Counted from the stretch's first letter, positions 18,472 through 28,293 are shown. The stretch is DNA of 64,000 bases from Desulfotignum sp. (GCA_011390335.1 JAABSO010000014.1:1-64000), one strand, 5' to 3'. Numbers and translations: made by a program. The notes: generated from the letters alone by a model not told the origin.

Positions 18472-19071
18472 TCAGGCAGTTTTTTCAGACGTGATCAAAA
18501 CCTCGAGCAGGTGGTGCACAATTTTGGCAGTGACCCCCCAGATCACCACATCTTCAAAGGGGTAGGTCAGTTCCATGACATTGGGGCGCTGCCCGGCATA
18601 TCCTTTTTCCCGGTGCAGTGCCAGCAGATGGGCCACAGGAATCTGAAAAACCCGGCTGATTTCCGCTGCATCAGACCGTATGGTTTCTTGCTGGTTCCAG
18701 ATCCCGGCAAATGCCTGGATATCTTTGTTGTTGATGGTCTGAAAATGACCGATGGAGCCTAAAACCGTCACGTTTTCCGGGTGGATGCACAGCTCTTCTT
18801 GTAATTCCCGCAAAGCGGTTGCCAAAGGCCCCGCATCCGTCTTGTCCACATGCCCGCCGGGAAATGCCATCTGGTTGCGCCAGGGATACCCTGCCACATC
18901 AGCTTTCTGTATGAACAACAGGTCCGTGCACTTTGCACGGCATAAAAACAGGGCAATGACAGCAGTGGATTCAAACCGCTCCGGATCAGGGGGCGGCGGG
19001 TGCACAGCCCGGTCTAAGGCAGACCGGATCTGGTATATGCATCCATTGGTATGGGCCAGCATCTTTTCCAT
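18472..19071 (-). CDS. Nudix hydrolase, CoA pyrophosphatase-like
   Basis: About 199 residues with a Nudix box AFPGGHVDKTDAGPLATALRELQEEL; the conserved REXXEE core is RELQEEL, and an Asp takes the usual acidic position before it, as in the CoA-pyrophosphatase (NudL) subgroup. The upstream FESTAVIALFLCR and downstream GSIGHFQTINN and YPFEDVVIWGVTAKIV also fit that group, which splits CoA into 3',5'-ADP and 4'-phosphopantetheine. Several in-frame starts exist (19080 TTG, 19071 and 19062 ATG) and none has a clear ribosome-binding site; 19071 is a compromise. Confidence 0.82.
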   Translation of the reverse strand: MEKMLAHTNGCIYQIRSALDRAVHPPPPDPERFESTAVIALFLCRAKCTDLLFIQKADVAGYPWRNQMAFPGGHVDKTDAGPLATALRELQEELCIHPENVTVLGSIGHFQTINNKDIQAFAGIWNQQETIRSDAAEISRVFQIPVAHLLALHREKGYAGQRPNVMELTYPFEDVVIWGVTAKIVHHLLEVLITSEKTA

Positions 19072-19120
19072 GATCAGCAACGATACCAGGGAAAACGCCT
19101 GTATGTCAAACCCTGGTGCA

Positions 19121-19401
19121 ACTGGATATTTGCCATAAGTGCATCAGTTATTCAATCGTTCCATGGAGAATTCTGGTCAAAGCCCGCCCCTGGCTGTGTG
19201 CTGTGCCCGGCCCGAGATCCTGCGTGGGCCTGTTCCCATCAGCACAACCATACAGCGCACCATCTCCTGGGGTTGAAAGCCAGACATTCCAGCATATCCC
19301 GCCAGGCCCCCTCCGGCTCTGACGGTCTTGTCACAGCACACAGCCAGGGGCTCCCTGTCAAGGTCCTTGTGATACACAATCCATTATGGCAAATATCCAG
19401 T
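19121..19401. repeat. 281-bp element bounded by and containing nested inverted repeats
   Basis: Perfect 18-base inverted ends: ACTGGATATTTGCCATAA at 19121-19138 and its complement at 19384-19401. Inside is a second perfect pair of 19 bases: CCCCTGGCTGTGTGCTGTG at 19187-19205 and its complement at 19332-19350. Part of the right half (19291-19402) is repeated at 14537-14635. The geometry resembles a miniature inverted-repeat element or a long structured RNA. It occupies most of the gap between the Nudix gene and htpG and contains no supported gene. No flanking target duplication is obvious by eye. Confidence 0.65.
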
Positions 19402-19416
19402 GGTGCAATTTGAAAC

Positions 19417-19446
19417 TTGACATTCTTGTTTTTGCCACAATTATTA
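19417..19446 (+). promoter_or_regulatory. Candidate htpG promoter
   Basis: TTGACA at 19417-19422 with TTATTA at 19441-19446 (18-base spacer) in AT-rich sequence just outside the repeat element and about 55 bases before the htpG ATG. No CIRCE element or clear sigma-32 -10 box is visible. Confidence 0.4.
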
Positions 19447-19499
19447 GAAAAAATTATTGTAACGTGATGCAAACATAACATACTGAAACAGGAGTGACC

Positions 19500-21422
19500 A
19501 TGGGAGAGAAAAGAACACGCAAATTTAAAACCGAAGTCCAGCAGTTGCTGCGCCTGATCATCAATTCTTTGTATTCCAACAAGGAGATCTTTGTGCGCGA
19601 ACTCATATCCAATGCATCTGATGCCATTGACAAGGCCAGGTTCAAAGAACAGACAGAACCGGAACTGTTCAGCGAGGATAACGATTATAAAATCCGCCTG
19701 GCAGTGGATCCGGAAAAAAAGACCTTTACTGTTACAGACAACGGCATCGGCATGACCTTTGATGAGGTCAATGAGAACATCGGTACCATTGCCAAGTCAG
19801 GTACTGCAGCATTCATGGAAGCACTGGAAAAATCCAAAAACGAAACCAGCCTGACCCCGGAGCTCATCGGCCAGTTTGGTGTGGGGTTCTATTCCGCCTT
19901 TATCGTGGCAGACAAAATATGCCTGGAAACCCGGGCTGCCGGTGCTGAAAAAGGAGTCCGGTGGGAGTCTGACGGCCAGGGAACCTATACGGTCCAGGAG
20001 ATAGAAAAAAAAGACCGGGGCACCACCATCACCTTGTTTCTGAAACAAGAAGAGGAAGGGGACCAGGATTTCACCGATGAGTACACGATCCAGCATATTG
20101 TGAAAAAACATTCCGATTTTGTGACTTATCCCGTGGTCATGAACATGGAAAAAAGCGAACCCATCCCGGAAAATGAGATCATCAAGGACAAGGATGGCAA
20201 GCCCATCGGTGATACCTTCAGAAAAGTGCGAAAAGATGAGACCCTCAATTCCATGAAAGCCATCTGGGCAAAGCCCAAAGAAGAGGTTACACAAGAGGAA
20301 CATGAGGAATTCTACAAGCATATCAGCCACAACTGGGACAACCCCCTGGAAATAATCCACAAAAAATTTGAAGGGGTTACAGAATATGATGTGCTGATGT
20401 ACATCCCCTCCAAGGCCCCGTTCGACCTGTTCCGGCCCGAGCGCAAACACGGCATGCAGCTCTACTGCAAACGGGTCTTTATCATGGATGACTGCAAGGA
20501 GCTTTTGCCCGATTACCTCGGCTTTGTCCAGGGGGTTGTGGATGCCCCGGACCTGAACCTGAACGTGAGCCGTGAAATTCTCCAGGAAGACCGGCTGGTG
20601 CGTAACATCAAAAAGAACCTGGTCAAAAAAATCTTTTCCACTTTAGAAGAGATGGACAAGGAAAAATATGAAGAGTTTTACAATGAGTTCGGCCAGGCCA
20701 TGAAGGCCGGAATCCCCACGGATTTTGCCAACAAGGAGCGCATTGCCGCCCTGCTCCGGTACAAAACCACCAAATCCGGGGACAAGTATGTGACCCTGGA
20801 TGAATATATTGCTAACATGCAAGAGGACCAGAAGGAGATCTTTTATCTCACCGGTGAGAACCTCACCTCACTGATGAACTCCCCGCTGCTGGAATCTTTG
20901 AAAGCCAGGGATTATGAAGTGCTGCTCATGGTGGATCCCATTGATGAGTGGGTGACCCAGTCTTTGACGGAATACAAGGAGAAAAAACTCAAGAGCGCGG
21001 AAAAAGGCGATCTGGACGTGGAAAAGGTGGATGATGAAAAGAAAAACCAGTATTCCGCCCTGCTGTCCTTTCTCAAGGGGAAACTGGAAGACCGGGTCAA
21101 GGATGTGGTGGTATCCAACCGGCTCAAGGATTCCATCTCTTGCCTGTCCGGAGATGACTGGGGCATGAGTGCCTATATGGAAAAGATTCTCAAGGCATCC
21201 GGCCAGAAAACCCCGGAGCAGAAACGGGTCATGGAGGTGAATGTCAACCACCCGGTCATGGAGAAAATCAAGGAAATCTTTGAAACAGATACCACAAACC
21301 CTGTTCTCACCGATTACTCTGATCTGCTGTTTGACATTGCCGTTATCAGTGAAGGGGGCAAGCTGGACAACCCGTCCCGGTTCTCCAAGCTTATGGGGGA
21401 TCTTATGGCCAAGGCCATATGA
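19500..21422 (+). CDS. htpG: Molecular chaperone HtpG (Hsp90)
   Basis: 640 residues, the usual HtpG size. ATP-binding GHKL motifs are present: [21 protein letters not shown] (catalytic Glu and Asn), VTDNGIGMT and [11 protein letters not shown]. The middle-domain [12 protein letters not shown] arginine segment and a C-terminal dimerisation region follow. It is a cytosolic ATP-dependent chaperone. AGGAG sits five bases before ATG 19500; an in-frame GTG two codons earlier overlaps the site. It is the first gene of a run coupled by ATGA overlaps: htpG-rimO-ispB-23802. Confidence 0.96.
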   Translation: MGEKRTRKFKTEVQQLLRLIINSLYSNKEIFVRELISNASDAIDKARFKEQTEPELFSEDNDYKIRLAVDPEKKTFTVTDNGIGMTFDEVNENIGTIAKSGTAAFMEALEKSKNETSLTPELIGQFGVGFYSAFIVADKICLETRAAGAEKGVRWESDGQGTYTVQEIEKKDRGTTITLFLKQEEEGDQDFTDEYTIQHIVKKHSDFVTYPVVMNMEKSEPIPENEIIKDKDGKPIGDTFRKVRKDETLNSMKAIWAKPKEEVTQEEHEEFYKHISHNWDNPLEIIHKKFEGVTEYDVLMYIPSKAPFDLFRPERKHGMQLYCKRVFIMDDCKELLPDYLGFVQGVVDAPDLNLNVSREILQEDRLVRNIKKNLVKKIFSTLEEMDKEKYEEFYNEFGQAMKAGIPTDFANKERIAALLRYKTTKSGDKYVTLDEYIANMQEDQKEIFYLTGENLTSLMNSPLLESLKARDYEVLLMVDPIDEWVTQSLTEYKEKKLKSAEKGDLDVEKVDDEKKNQYSALLSFLKGKLEDRVKDVVVSNRLKDSISCLSGDDWGMSAYMEKILKASGQKTPEQKRVMEVNVNHPVMEKIKEIFETDTTNPVLTDYSDLLFDIAVISEGGKLDNPSRFSKLMGDLMAKAI

Positions 21423-22825
21423 TAGTATATGTTGAAACCCTGGGGTGTTCCCGGAATCAGGTGGACAGCGAAATCATGCTGGGAAAGCTTGCTGCCGCCG
21501 GGCACACCCCGACCCGTGATCCGGCCTGTGCCGAAGCCATTTTAGTGAATACCTGCAGTTTTATATCTGCAGCTGCTGACGAGGCCGTGGACACCATCCT
21601 GGAGATGGCACGGTATAAAAAGCAGGGGGCCTGCCGCCGCCTGATCGTTACCGGGTGCCTGGCCCAGCGGTACAAGGATGACCCGGATCTGACCGGAACC
21701 CTGCCGGAAGTGGACGCTTTTGTGGGCACTGGTGCCTGTGAACAGATTGTTGATGTAATAGAAAATAAGACGTCCAATCCCTTGACCCTGTTTCCTGATC
21801 CTGATACACGCGGTTTCCAGAATTTTTCGGTTGACCGGGCCCTGACCGGTGATCCATTTGTCTTTGTCAAGGTGTCGGAAGGGTGCAACCGGCTTTGCAC
21901 CTATTGTATAATCCCCACCCTGCGGGGCAGACAGCGCTCCAGGCCCATGAAAGAGATCTGTATGGAAGCCCTGTCCCTGGTAAGCAAAGGGGTGAAAGAA
22001 ATTATTCTGACAGCGGAAAATACCACGGATTACGGCCAGGATCTCAAAGATGGTACCGGTTTCCATAAGGTTCTGGAAAATCTTTCCCGCCAGGTGGCGG
22101 AGGTGAATCCCGATGTCTGGATACGGTTTTTATACACCCATCCGAAATCCCTTACCCAGAAGATTGTTCATACGGTGAAGCAGAACAGCAATATCTGTTC
22201 CTATTATGATGTGCCCATCCAGCATGCAGACACAACCATGCTCCGGCGTATGGGACGTCCCTGTACGCAAAAAGACCTGGCGGATCTGTTTGCCATGATC
22301 AGAGAGACAGACCCGGATGCAGCATTGCGCACCACGGTGATCACCGGGTTTCCCGGGGAAACAGATGCCATGTTCACCACCCTGCTGGATTTTATCCAAA
22401 AGGTGAAATTTGATCATCTGGGAGTGTTCACCTATTCTGATGCATCAGACCTTGCCTCCCATGCATTGCAGAACCATGTGCCGCAGGATGTGGCACAATT
22501 GCGCCATGACGCCCTGATGGCAGCCCAGGAAAAGATATCAGAACTGATCAACCAGAAACATGTGGGCAGGATCTATCCTGTGCTGGTGGAGGAAAATCCG
22601 GAACCCGGCCTGTTCATCGGCAGGACCATGTTCCAGGCCCCTGAGGTGGACGGGGTCACTTTTATTTATTCAAAAGGGCTTGCCACAGGCACTTTTGTTC
22701 AGGTAAAGATAACAGATGCATTTGCCTATGACATTGCGGGAGAGGTTGCAGGAGGACGGATTGCGAATCGTCCCTCTGCAACGGCAACGGCATATGAAAA
22801 TGAGATTGCCGGGAAGAGGGCATGA
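21419..22825 (+). CDS. rimO: Ribosomal protein S12 methylthiotransferase RimO
   Basis: 468 residues. The N-terminal UPF0004 domain carries an iron-sulfur ligand set ([24 protein letters not shown]); the radical SAM motif is [12 protein letters not shown] with the following LRGRQRSRP; a C-terminal TRAM-like beta domain ends near [12 protein letters not shown]. The initial CSRNQVDSE and the sequence after the SAM cysteines favour RimO over MiaB. It methylthiolates Asp88 of S12. The start overlaps the htpG stop by four bases. A ~25-residue tail rich in Ala/Thr follows TRAM. Confidence 0.92.
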   Translation: MIVYVETLGCSRNQVDSEIMLGKLAAAGHTPTRDPACAEAILVNTCSFISAAADEAVDTILEMARYKKQGACRRLIVTGCLAQRYKDDPDLTGTLPEVDAFVGTGACEQIVDVIENKTSNPLTLFPDPDTRGFQNFSVDRALTGDPFVFVKVSEGCNRLCTYCIIPTLRGRQRSRPMKEICMEALSLVSKGVKEIILTAENTTDYGQDLKDGTGFHKVLENLSRQVAEVNPDVWIRFLYTHPKSLTQKIVHTVKQNSNICSYYDVPIQHADTTMLRRMGRPCTQKDLADLFAMIRETDPDAALRTTVITGFPGETDAMFTTLLDFIQKVKFDHLGVFTYSDASDLASHALQNHVPQDVAQLRHDALMAAQEKISELINQKHVGRIYPVLVEENPEPGLFIGRTMFQAPEVDGVTFIYSKGLATGTFVQVKITDAFAYDIAGEVAGGRIANRPSATATAYENEIAGKRA

Positions 22826-23805
22826 ATAAGGATTTAAAGACACAGATTGTCGATCTGGTCTCACCGGATCTGGAAAAGGTGGAACAGGCCCTGGAGGAAA
22901 ATTTATCCCCACACCTGGCCCTGGTAAAACAGATCGCCTCCCATCTTCTGTTCAGCGGGGGCAAGCGGCTGCGGCCCCTTTTGTTTATTCATGCTGCGCG
23001 CATGTGCGGATACAAAGGCAAAGATGAGATTTTGCTTTCCACCATTTTTGAATTTCTGCATGCTGCCACGCTTTTGCATGATGATGTGGTGGACGGGGCT
23101 GATATGCGCCGGGGCAGGCCTGCTGCCCATACCTGCTGGCCAGCCCCCCAGGTGGTGCTCACAGGGGATTTTCTGCTGGCCCGGGCCCTGGATATTGCTG
23201 CTGGAACCAAAGAACCCCGGGTAATTTCCGTGATTGCACAGATTACCCAGGAGATGTCCCAGGGAGAGATCGACCAGCTGGCCCAAAAAGGCAGAAAAGA
23301 TGTGACCGAAGACCAGTACCTGGATATCATTGAACGAAAAACAGCGGTCCTCATCCAGGGTGCCTGCCAGTGCGGGGCTATTCTGGCAAAGGTGTCCAGA
23401 CAAAAAGAAAATGCCTTGAAATCCTTTGGGTTTCATCTGGGGATGGCCTTTCAGATGGCGGATGACCTGCTGGATTATACGGCAACTGCAGAACAGCTGG
23501 GAAAAAATCCCGGGGCTGACATGCGGGAGGGCAAGTTGACCCTGCCTTTGATTTACAGCCTGGCAAAAGCAGACCCTGAAGACAAAAAATGGCTGGAAAA
23601 CATGATGGCAGATCCTGATGTTGGTCCGGACCAATTCAAAAAACTGCAAAAAAAACTTGGGGCCTTGAACGCCATTGCCTATACCCGGGCAAAAGCCCGG
23701 ACCCATGTGGACAAGGCCAAAAAAAATCTTGAAATATTTGATGCTGGATTGTCAAAATCGGTGTTAGCATTAATCGCAGATTATGCTGTTCACAGAAAGG
23801 TATGA
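22822..23805 (+). CDS. ispB: Polyprenyl diphosphate synthase (octaprenyl-type)
   Basis: 327 residues with both aspartate-rich motifs of trans-prenyltransferases: LLHDDVVDGADMRRGRP (first, DDxxD type) and QMADDLLDYTA (second), plus FSGGKRLRPLL that binds the diphosphate. Length and motif spacing fit long-chain quinone side-chain synthases (IspB/HepT type), which here would feed menaquinone. ATG overlaps the rimO stop by four bases. Chain length cannot be read from the sequence with certainty. Confidence 0.88.
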   Translation: MNKDLKTQIVDLVSPDLEKVEQALEENLSPHLALVKQIASHLLFSGGKRLRPLLFIHAARMCGYKGKDEILLSTIFEFLHAATLLHDDVVDGADMRRGRPAAHTCWPAPQVVLTGDFLLARALDIAAGTKEPRVISVIAQITQEMSQGEIDQLAQKGRKDVTEDQYLDIIERKTAVLIQGACQCGAILAKVSRQKENALKSFGFHLGMAFQMADDLLDYTATAEQLGKNPGADMREGKLTLPLIYSLAKADPEDKKWLENMMADPDVGPDQFKKLQKKLGALNAIAYTRAKARTHVDKAKKNLEIFDAGLSKSVLALIADYAVHRKV

Positions 23806-25067
23806 CCATGAAAACAAAAAAACAGGCCCTTATTTGGGCGGGGATATCTATTTTCATAATACTGCTGGTACAGAACAGCAGTTTTGCAGCCCAGAAAACC
23901 GGGTTACTTACCACGGTGACCACGGGGGACCGGGAAATTGACAATGAAGATATTCCCGTTGCCAGACAGGCTGCTGTGTCAGGTGCTCTGGAGCGGGCGG
24001 TTGTGAATGCCTTTGCCAAACTAGTTTCTCCCGAGGTTCTTGCCGCACACCTGGATTTTTTATATGGCCGGATTTTGCCTGCTGCCCAGGATTATGTGGT
24101 TACCTACCGGGTTCTGGGAGAAATCAACCACAAGAACACCTATCTGGTGGGGGTGGAGTCCAAAATAAACCTGGTTCAGCTGGAACAGATTCTCACCGAG
24201 GCCAGGATCCTCAATGCGGGCACGGATATGCCCACAATTTTGCTTCTCATTGCAGAGCAGGGTCCAAAAGATTTGCTGCCCAGATACTGGTGGGGTAATA
24301 ATCCAGAGCCCTATATATCCTATGCAGAAACCAGGATCATGGATACACTGCTGGACAAGCGGTTTAATGTTGCCGGCATGGAAAAGGAAAAGTCGGACCC
24401 CAGATTGTATGACATCCGGTTTCCATCAATTTATGATGCAGATGCTGCCATGGATCTGGCAGAAAAAGTGAATGCCGATGTGGTCGTGGTGGGACGGGCC
24501 AGTGCTGCTGAATCCACCAACCGCATGGGGGATGAGAAAATTTTTGATGCCGCCATAACGCTTACCGCCTATGATGTGGGTTCCGGCCAGCAGGTGGTGA
24601 CCTGTGAAAACACCGCAGCCGCTAAAAGTGATCCAGACCAGGAGGGCGCCGTCCAGGCCATTGAAAAAGCCGCAGACCTGGCTGCCCTGGAACTGGCAGA
24701 AAAACTGGACCGCTACTGGAGCGGGCATTTGAGAAAAGAAAGCAGTTTTTATGTTGAAATTACAGGCAATGGATTTCTTCCCCGGTTTCTTGCCCTGAAA
24801 AAGCGGCTGGCCGAGATAGCGGAAATTCAAAACATGCAGCCAAAGGAGATGGGATCTGACAGAGCTGTCATGGAACTGGTCTATAAGGGAAGCCCGTCTC
24901 ATTTTGTCGACAGTATCATGCTCAAGGCCTTTGAAGGATTCGGTATTGAAATCGCCGAAGTTACAGACAATCTGGTAACGATACGGTTTATTGACGGAGA
25001 CAGGTTCTTTAAAACAGATGATGATCCCTCTTCCGCCGGCGAAAATCCTGAAAAAACCATGGAATAA
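23802..25067 (+). CDS. Exported protein of unknown function, FlgT-like region
   Basis: 421 residues with a signal peptide (about 10-30, LIWAGISIFIILLVQNSSFA). The N-terminal part (ARQAAVSGALERAVVNAFAKLVSPEVLAAHLDFLYGRI... YRVLGE) resembles the N-terminal domain of flagellar assembly protein T and related periplasmic proteins; the middle (DADAAMDLAEKVNADVVVVGRASA) looks like a TolB-N/LPP20-type alpha/beta domain. The C-terminal 130 residues are another alpha/beta unit. ATG at 23802 overlaps the ispB stop (ATGA); ATG at 23808 is an alternative. An envelope role is likely; a flagellar role is only a similarity-based guess. Confidence 0.55.
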   Translation: MTMKTKKQALIWAGISIFIILLVQNSSFAAQKTGLLTTVTTGDREIDNEDIPVARQAAVSGALERAVVNAFAKLVSPEVLAAHLDFLYGRILPAAQDYVVTYRVLGEINHKNTYLVGVESKINLVQLEQILTEARILNAGTDMPTILLLIAEQGPKDLLPRYWWGNNPEPYISYAETRIMDTLLDKRFNVAGMEKEKSDPRLYDIRFPSIYDADAAMDLAEKVNADVVVVGRASAAESTNRMGDEKIFDAAITLTAYDVGSGQQVVTCENTAAAKSDPDQEGAVQAIEKAADLAALELAEKLDRYWSGHLRKESSFYVEITGNGFLPRFLALKKRLAEIAEIQNMQPKEMGSDRAVMELVYKGSPSHFVDSIMLKAFEGFGIEIAEVTDNLVTIRFIDGDRFFKTDDDPSSAGENPEKTME

Positions 25068-25123
25068 ATGGTGGTTTTTCTTGACATAAAGCCATGGTTC
25101 TGATAAATGACCAGACTACGTAA

Positions 25124-25199
25124 AGGCGCGTAACTCAGTTGGTAGAGTGCTACCTCGACACGGTAGAAGTCAGCGGTTCAAGTCCGCTCGTGCCTACCA
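25124..25199 (+). tRNA. tRNA-Val (anticodon GAC) with C33
   Basis: A full cloverleaf of 76 bases. The acceptor stem AGGCGCG pairs with CGTGCCT including one G-U; the D-arm is CTCAGTTGGTAGAG; the anticodon stem CTACC/GGTAG encloses loop TCGACAC; the T-arm is AGCGGTTCAAGTCCGCT; CCA is encoded. The anticodon GAC (25157-25159) reads valine codons. Position 33, nearly always U, is C here (25156). All stems pair well, so the gene looks intact otherwise. Confidence 0.9.
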
Positions 25200-25206
25200 G
25201 ATAAAT

Positions 25207-25247
25207 CAAAGGGGGCCAGGAAAATATCCTGACCCCTTGTTGATTTT
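25207..25247 (+). terminator. Terminator after tRNA-Val
   Basis: Hairpin AAGGGGGCCAGGA / TCCTGACCCCTT (about 25208-25238) with a small loop, followed by TTGATTTT. A likely intrinsic terminator for the tRNA transcript. Confidence 0.6.
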
Positions 25248-25302
25248 AATTCCAGTTTGCTTTTTAGATCCATCAAGAAGATGCTAAACAGTTTCATCAA
25301 AA

Positions 25303-25337
25303 AGCTAATGGCTAACAGCTAAAAGCTAAGAGCTAAC
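25303..25337. repeat. Short GCTAA-type tandem repeat
   Basis: Degenerate direct repeats of a 7-9-base unit (AGCTAATGGCTAACAGCT...AGCTAAGAGCTAA). A similar array in the opposite orientation lies at 57554-57591. Non-coding. Confidence 0.6.
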
Positions 25338-25348
25338 CGCACAGGTCG

Positions 25349-25397
25349 AAAAAATTCAGGTGCGGCATTCCAGCCCCTGAAAGACCGGAATGCCGCA
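25349..25397 (-). terminator. Terminator of the TRAP transporter operon
   Basis: Perfect 11-bp stem TGCGGCATTCC (25361-25371) with GGAATGCCGCA (25387-25397). Read leftward it is followed, after four bases, by a run of six T (25349-25354 complement). It starts eight bases past the dctM stop codon. Confidence 0.82.
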
Positions 25398-25404
25398 GGA
25401 GAGA

Positions 25405-26721
25405 CTAGTACATGAGGTTGGGCAAATACATAATTATGCCGGGGAACAGGATGAGGATAAATACACCGATGATCACGGCGATAAGAAAAGGAAAAATACC
25501 CTTGAATATTTTTTCCAGTGGTACTTCCTGATTCAGAACATTTTTTGCCACCCCATAGACCACATACACATTGATGCCCACCGGCGGGGTAATAACCCCC
25601 ATTTCCGTCACCATGACGATGATGATCCCGAACCAGATGGGATCATACCCCAGTTCCATGACCACAGGAAAAAAAATCGGCACGGTCAGGGTGACGAAGG
25701 CCAGGGCATCCATGAAACAGCCGCCGAAAAAATAGATGAGAAGGATCACACCCAGAACCAGTACCGGCGACATTTCCAGGCCGGAAACCCATCCGGCAAT
25801 TTCAAAAGGAATACGGGTGACTGCCAGAAATTTGCCGAAAATAACGGCCCCGGCAATGAGGACAAGTACCATGCAGGATGTCCGTAGGGTTTCCATAAGG
25901 GATTTGACAAACCCTTTCCAGGTAATCTGCCGCCGTACCAAAGCAATGAGCAGCATACCAAAGGCCCCGATGGCGGCCGCTTCCGTGGGGGTGAACAACC
26001 CGATGAATATCCCGCCGATGACCAGTGTAAAGACAATCAGTGTCTCAGTCAGGCCCAGGAGAGCTCTTAATTTTTCAGTCCAGGAGAAGGATTCTCCTCT
26101 TGGACCCTGATCCGGTGAAATGCGGCAGCGGATGTAAATGCAGATAATAAACAGCAGGGTTACAAGCAGGGCCGGAAAGATACCAGCTACAAACAAAGCG
26201 CCGATGGATTGTTCGGTAAGAATGCCGTAGATGATGAGGACCACCGACGGGGGCATGATCATGCCGATACCGCCGCCTGAAGCGACTGATCCGGTGGCCA
26301 GTTCGTCATTGTAGTTGTACCGCTTCATTTCGGGCAGCCCCACGGTTGCCATCGTGGCGGCTGTGGCCGGGCTGGAACCGCAGACAGCGCCAAAAGCAGT
26401 GCAGGCGGTAACCGTTGCCATGGCAAGGCCGCCACGGATGCCGCCTAAAAACTTGTAGCCTGCGTCATAAAGCCGTTTGCTGATTCCTGAGTTGAATCCC
26501 AGCTGTCCCATGAGAATGAACAACGGGATGGTGGTCAGATCATATGAATTAAAGGTTTCATAAATATTTCTTGATAAAAGAACCAAACCGGCATTGGTGT
26601 TTATCACAATGGAGAACCCGACAAATCCAACGGTGGCCATGACAAAGGCCACAGGCATACGTGTCAGGAATAAAAGAAGCATGATGAGGATACCGATAAT
26701 GCCAATAAATGTCGGGTTCAT
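25405..26721 (-). CDS. dctM: TRAP transporter large permease DctM
   Basis: 438 residues, the usual DctM size, hydrophobic throughout with about a dozen membrane segments. Family boxes include LTTIPLFILMGQL, TACTAFGAVCGSSPATAATMATVGLPEM and GIGMIMPPSVVLIIYGI, and later EMGVITPPVGINVYVV. It is the ion-driven translocation subunit. The start overlaps the dctQ stop by four bases. A strong terminator follows. Orientation and position directly divergent from the bam cluster suggest uptake of an aromatic or related carboxylate. Confidence 0.94.
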   Translation of the reverse strand: MNPTFIGIIGILIMLLLFLTRMPVAFVMATVGFVGFSIVINTNAGLVLLSRNIYETFNSYDLTTIPLFILMGQLGFNSGISKRLYDAGYKFLGGIRGGLAMATVTACTAFGAVCGSSPATAATMATVGLPEMKRYNYNDELATGSVASGGGIGMIMPPSVVLIIYGILTEQSIGALFVAGIFPALLVTLLFIICIYIRCRISPDQGPRGESFSWTEKLRALLGLTETLIVFTLVIGGIFIGLFTPTEAAAIGAFGMLLIALVRRQITWKGFVKSLMETLRTSCMVLVLIAGAVIFGKFLAVTRIPFEIAGWVSGLEMSPVLVLGVILLIYFFGGCFMDALAFVTLTVPIFFPVVMELGYDPIWFGIIIVMVTEMGVITPPVGINVYVVYGVAKNVLNQEVPLEKIFKGIFPFLIAVIIGVFILILFPGIIMYLPNLMY

Positions 26722-27212
26722 TTTGTATTCAACTCTCTTAATTGCTTGATATCGTGAAAAATTGTTTCCAGAATGGTTACAGTGAAGATCAGCAGACCAA
26801 ACGCAAGCAGATAAACAATATAATAGATGGGAAATTCCAGGTTCATGGAAACCTCGCCTGTTTTATATATATCTTCTGCATAGAGAAACATCTGCCAGGT
26901 TATCAGACAAAACAGGATAAAGGTGAGGGTCCGGGTGAAAATGTCAATCCAGGTCTGTGTTTTGTCAGGCAACAGCCGCACCAGAATTTCCACCCCAACA
27001 TGGCCATCCATTTTATAGGTGTAGGGAAGGGCTGCAGCCACCACGATGGTGGCTAAAAACCCCACCAGTTCGACGGAACCGAAAACCGGAGACTTGAAAA
27101 ATCGCCCGATAACATCCACCACCGTAAGCAGCATCATGCTGGTGAGGGCAATGGCACCGATCAATTTCAGAACATCGGAAAATTTGTTCAGGGCCTGGAA
27201 AAAAATACGCAT
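26718..27212 (-). CDS. dctQ: TRAP transporter small permease DctQ
   Basis: About 164 residues with four membrane segments and the family-like start LTSMMLLTVVDVIGRFFKSPVFGSVELVGF. It joins the large permease to the binding protein in tripartite ATP-independent transporters. ATG at 27212 has AGGA six bases upstream; an in-frame TTG at 27218 is less likely. It lies between dctP and dctM, coupled to dctM by a four-base overlap. Confidence 0.9.
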   Translation of the reverse strand: MRIFFQALNKFSDVLKLIGAIALTSMMLLTVVDVIGRFFKSPVFGSVELVGFLATIVVAAALPYTYKMDGHVGVEILVRLLPDKTQTWIDIFTRTLTFILFCLITWQMFLYAEDIYKTGEVSMNLEFPIYYIVYLLAFGLLIFTVTILETIFHDIKQLRELNTK

Positions 27213-27297
27213 AATCAATCCTGTTTAAAATAATGGGTTGCCGGGGTAACAGGTGGCCTGCGTTAAGTAACCGGCCACCTGTTTTTGATACGACAGG

Positions 27298-28293
27298 CTA
27301 TAAGTTGGCTTTTATGTAATCAACAACTGCTTTTCCATCAATGTCTTTTTCAGCGACAGTTTTAATATACTCATCAACCACGCTTTCAGCTTGCTTAGCC
27401 CATTTTATTGCTTCCGCATCGGATTGTGAGATAACTTCTCCACCCTTGGATTTGAAAAATTCGAGGCCTTCTTCGTCAGATTCATCCCATGCCTGGCCAT
27501 GTTTGAGGGCAAATTCCGCATTTATTTCTTTTATGGTTTTCTGCTGGTCTGCACTCAGATTGTTCCATTTGCTTTTGTTCATGAATACGGCAAATGTGGT
27601 GGTGTAAGCGGTTGAAAAGTTTTCGGTCATGTAATCCACCACTTCCCCTACTTTCCAGCCTTTATTGGTTTCCATGGGGTGCATGGATCCGTCCACAACC
27701 CCTTTTTGCAGCATCTGATAGGTTTCTCCCATGGATTTTCCCACGGGAGATGCGCCCAGAGCAGCGACAAGTCTTCCACTGGTGCCGGTACTTCTGATTT
27801 TCAGGCCCTTGAGATCATCCAGGTTATGAACTGCTTTGTCCCGGGTATGGAGCAGTCCCGGACCATGGGCATGGAGGAACATAAGTTCCGTGTCTTTGAA
27901 CTCTTCGGGATCAAAATTTTCCAATACACCGTTGGCAATGTTGGTGGCCTGAACACCGGATGAATATCCCATGGGCAGGTCAATGGCTGCGGCAACAGGA
28001 AAGCGTCCCCTGGAATAGGCTAAAACCGTCATGCCGATATCGGCAATGCCCTGGACAACGCCGTCATAGGTCTGGGGGGCTTGGGTCAAAGTACTGGCAG
28101 GAAAATAATTGATGGAAATTTCGCCGTTGGTGCGCTTTTGAACTTCTTTTATCCACTGTTCAGCCAGCTGGCTCTGGATATGAGTGGGGGGAAAGAAATT
28201 GGAATAGGTGAGCGTTGTCTTTGCAGCCGCATTCATGGTAAAGAATGCAGAAAAACAAAAAACCAATAGTGCCGGAATCGTAAACCTTTTCAT
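27298..28293 (-). CDS. dctP: TRAP transporter solute-binding protein DctP
   Basis: 331 residues with a signal peptide (about 1-24, ending near NAAAKT). The DctP fold features are LTYSNFFPPTHIQSQLAEQW, the central LKGLKIRSTGTSGRLVAALGASPV with the arginine that usually contacts the substrate carboxylate, and KGVVDGSMHPMETNKGWKV. The family takes up organic acids. AGGAGG lies before the ATG. Upstream, the palindrome GTTACAATGTAAC (28389-28401) resembles elements in the bam promoters, which supports co-regulation with benzoyl-CoA metabolism. Confidence 0.92.
   Translation of the reverse strand: MKRFTIPALLVFCFSAFFTMNAAAKTTLTYSNFFPPTHIQSQLAEQWIKEVQKRTNGEISINYFPASTLTQAPQTYDGVVQGIADIGMTVLAYSRGRFPVAAAIDLPMGYSSGVQATNIANGVLENFDPEEFKDTELMFLHAHGPGLLHTRDKAVHNLDDLKGLKIRSTGTSGRLVAALGASPVGKSMGETYQMLQKGVVDGSMHPMETNKGWKVGEVVDYMTENFSTAYTTTFAVFMNKSKWNNLSADQQKTIKEINAEFALKHGQAWDESDEEGLEFFKSKGGEVISQSDAEAIKWAKQAESVVDEYIKTVAEKDIDGKAVVDYIKANL

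Noticed and set aside
25303..25337. Possible CRISPR-like repeat array
   Set aside because: The units are only 7-9 bases, degenerate and without spacers; no cas genes are present. The same applies to 57554-57591.
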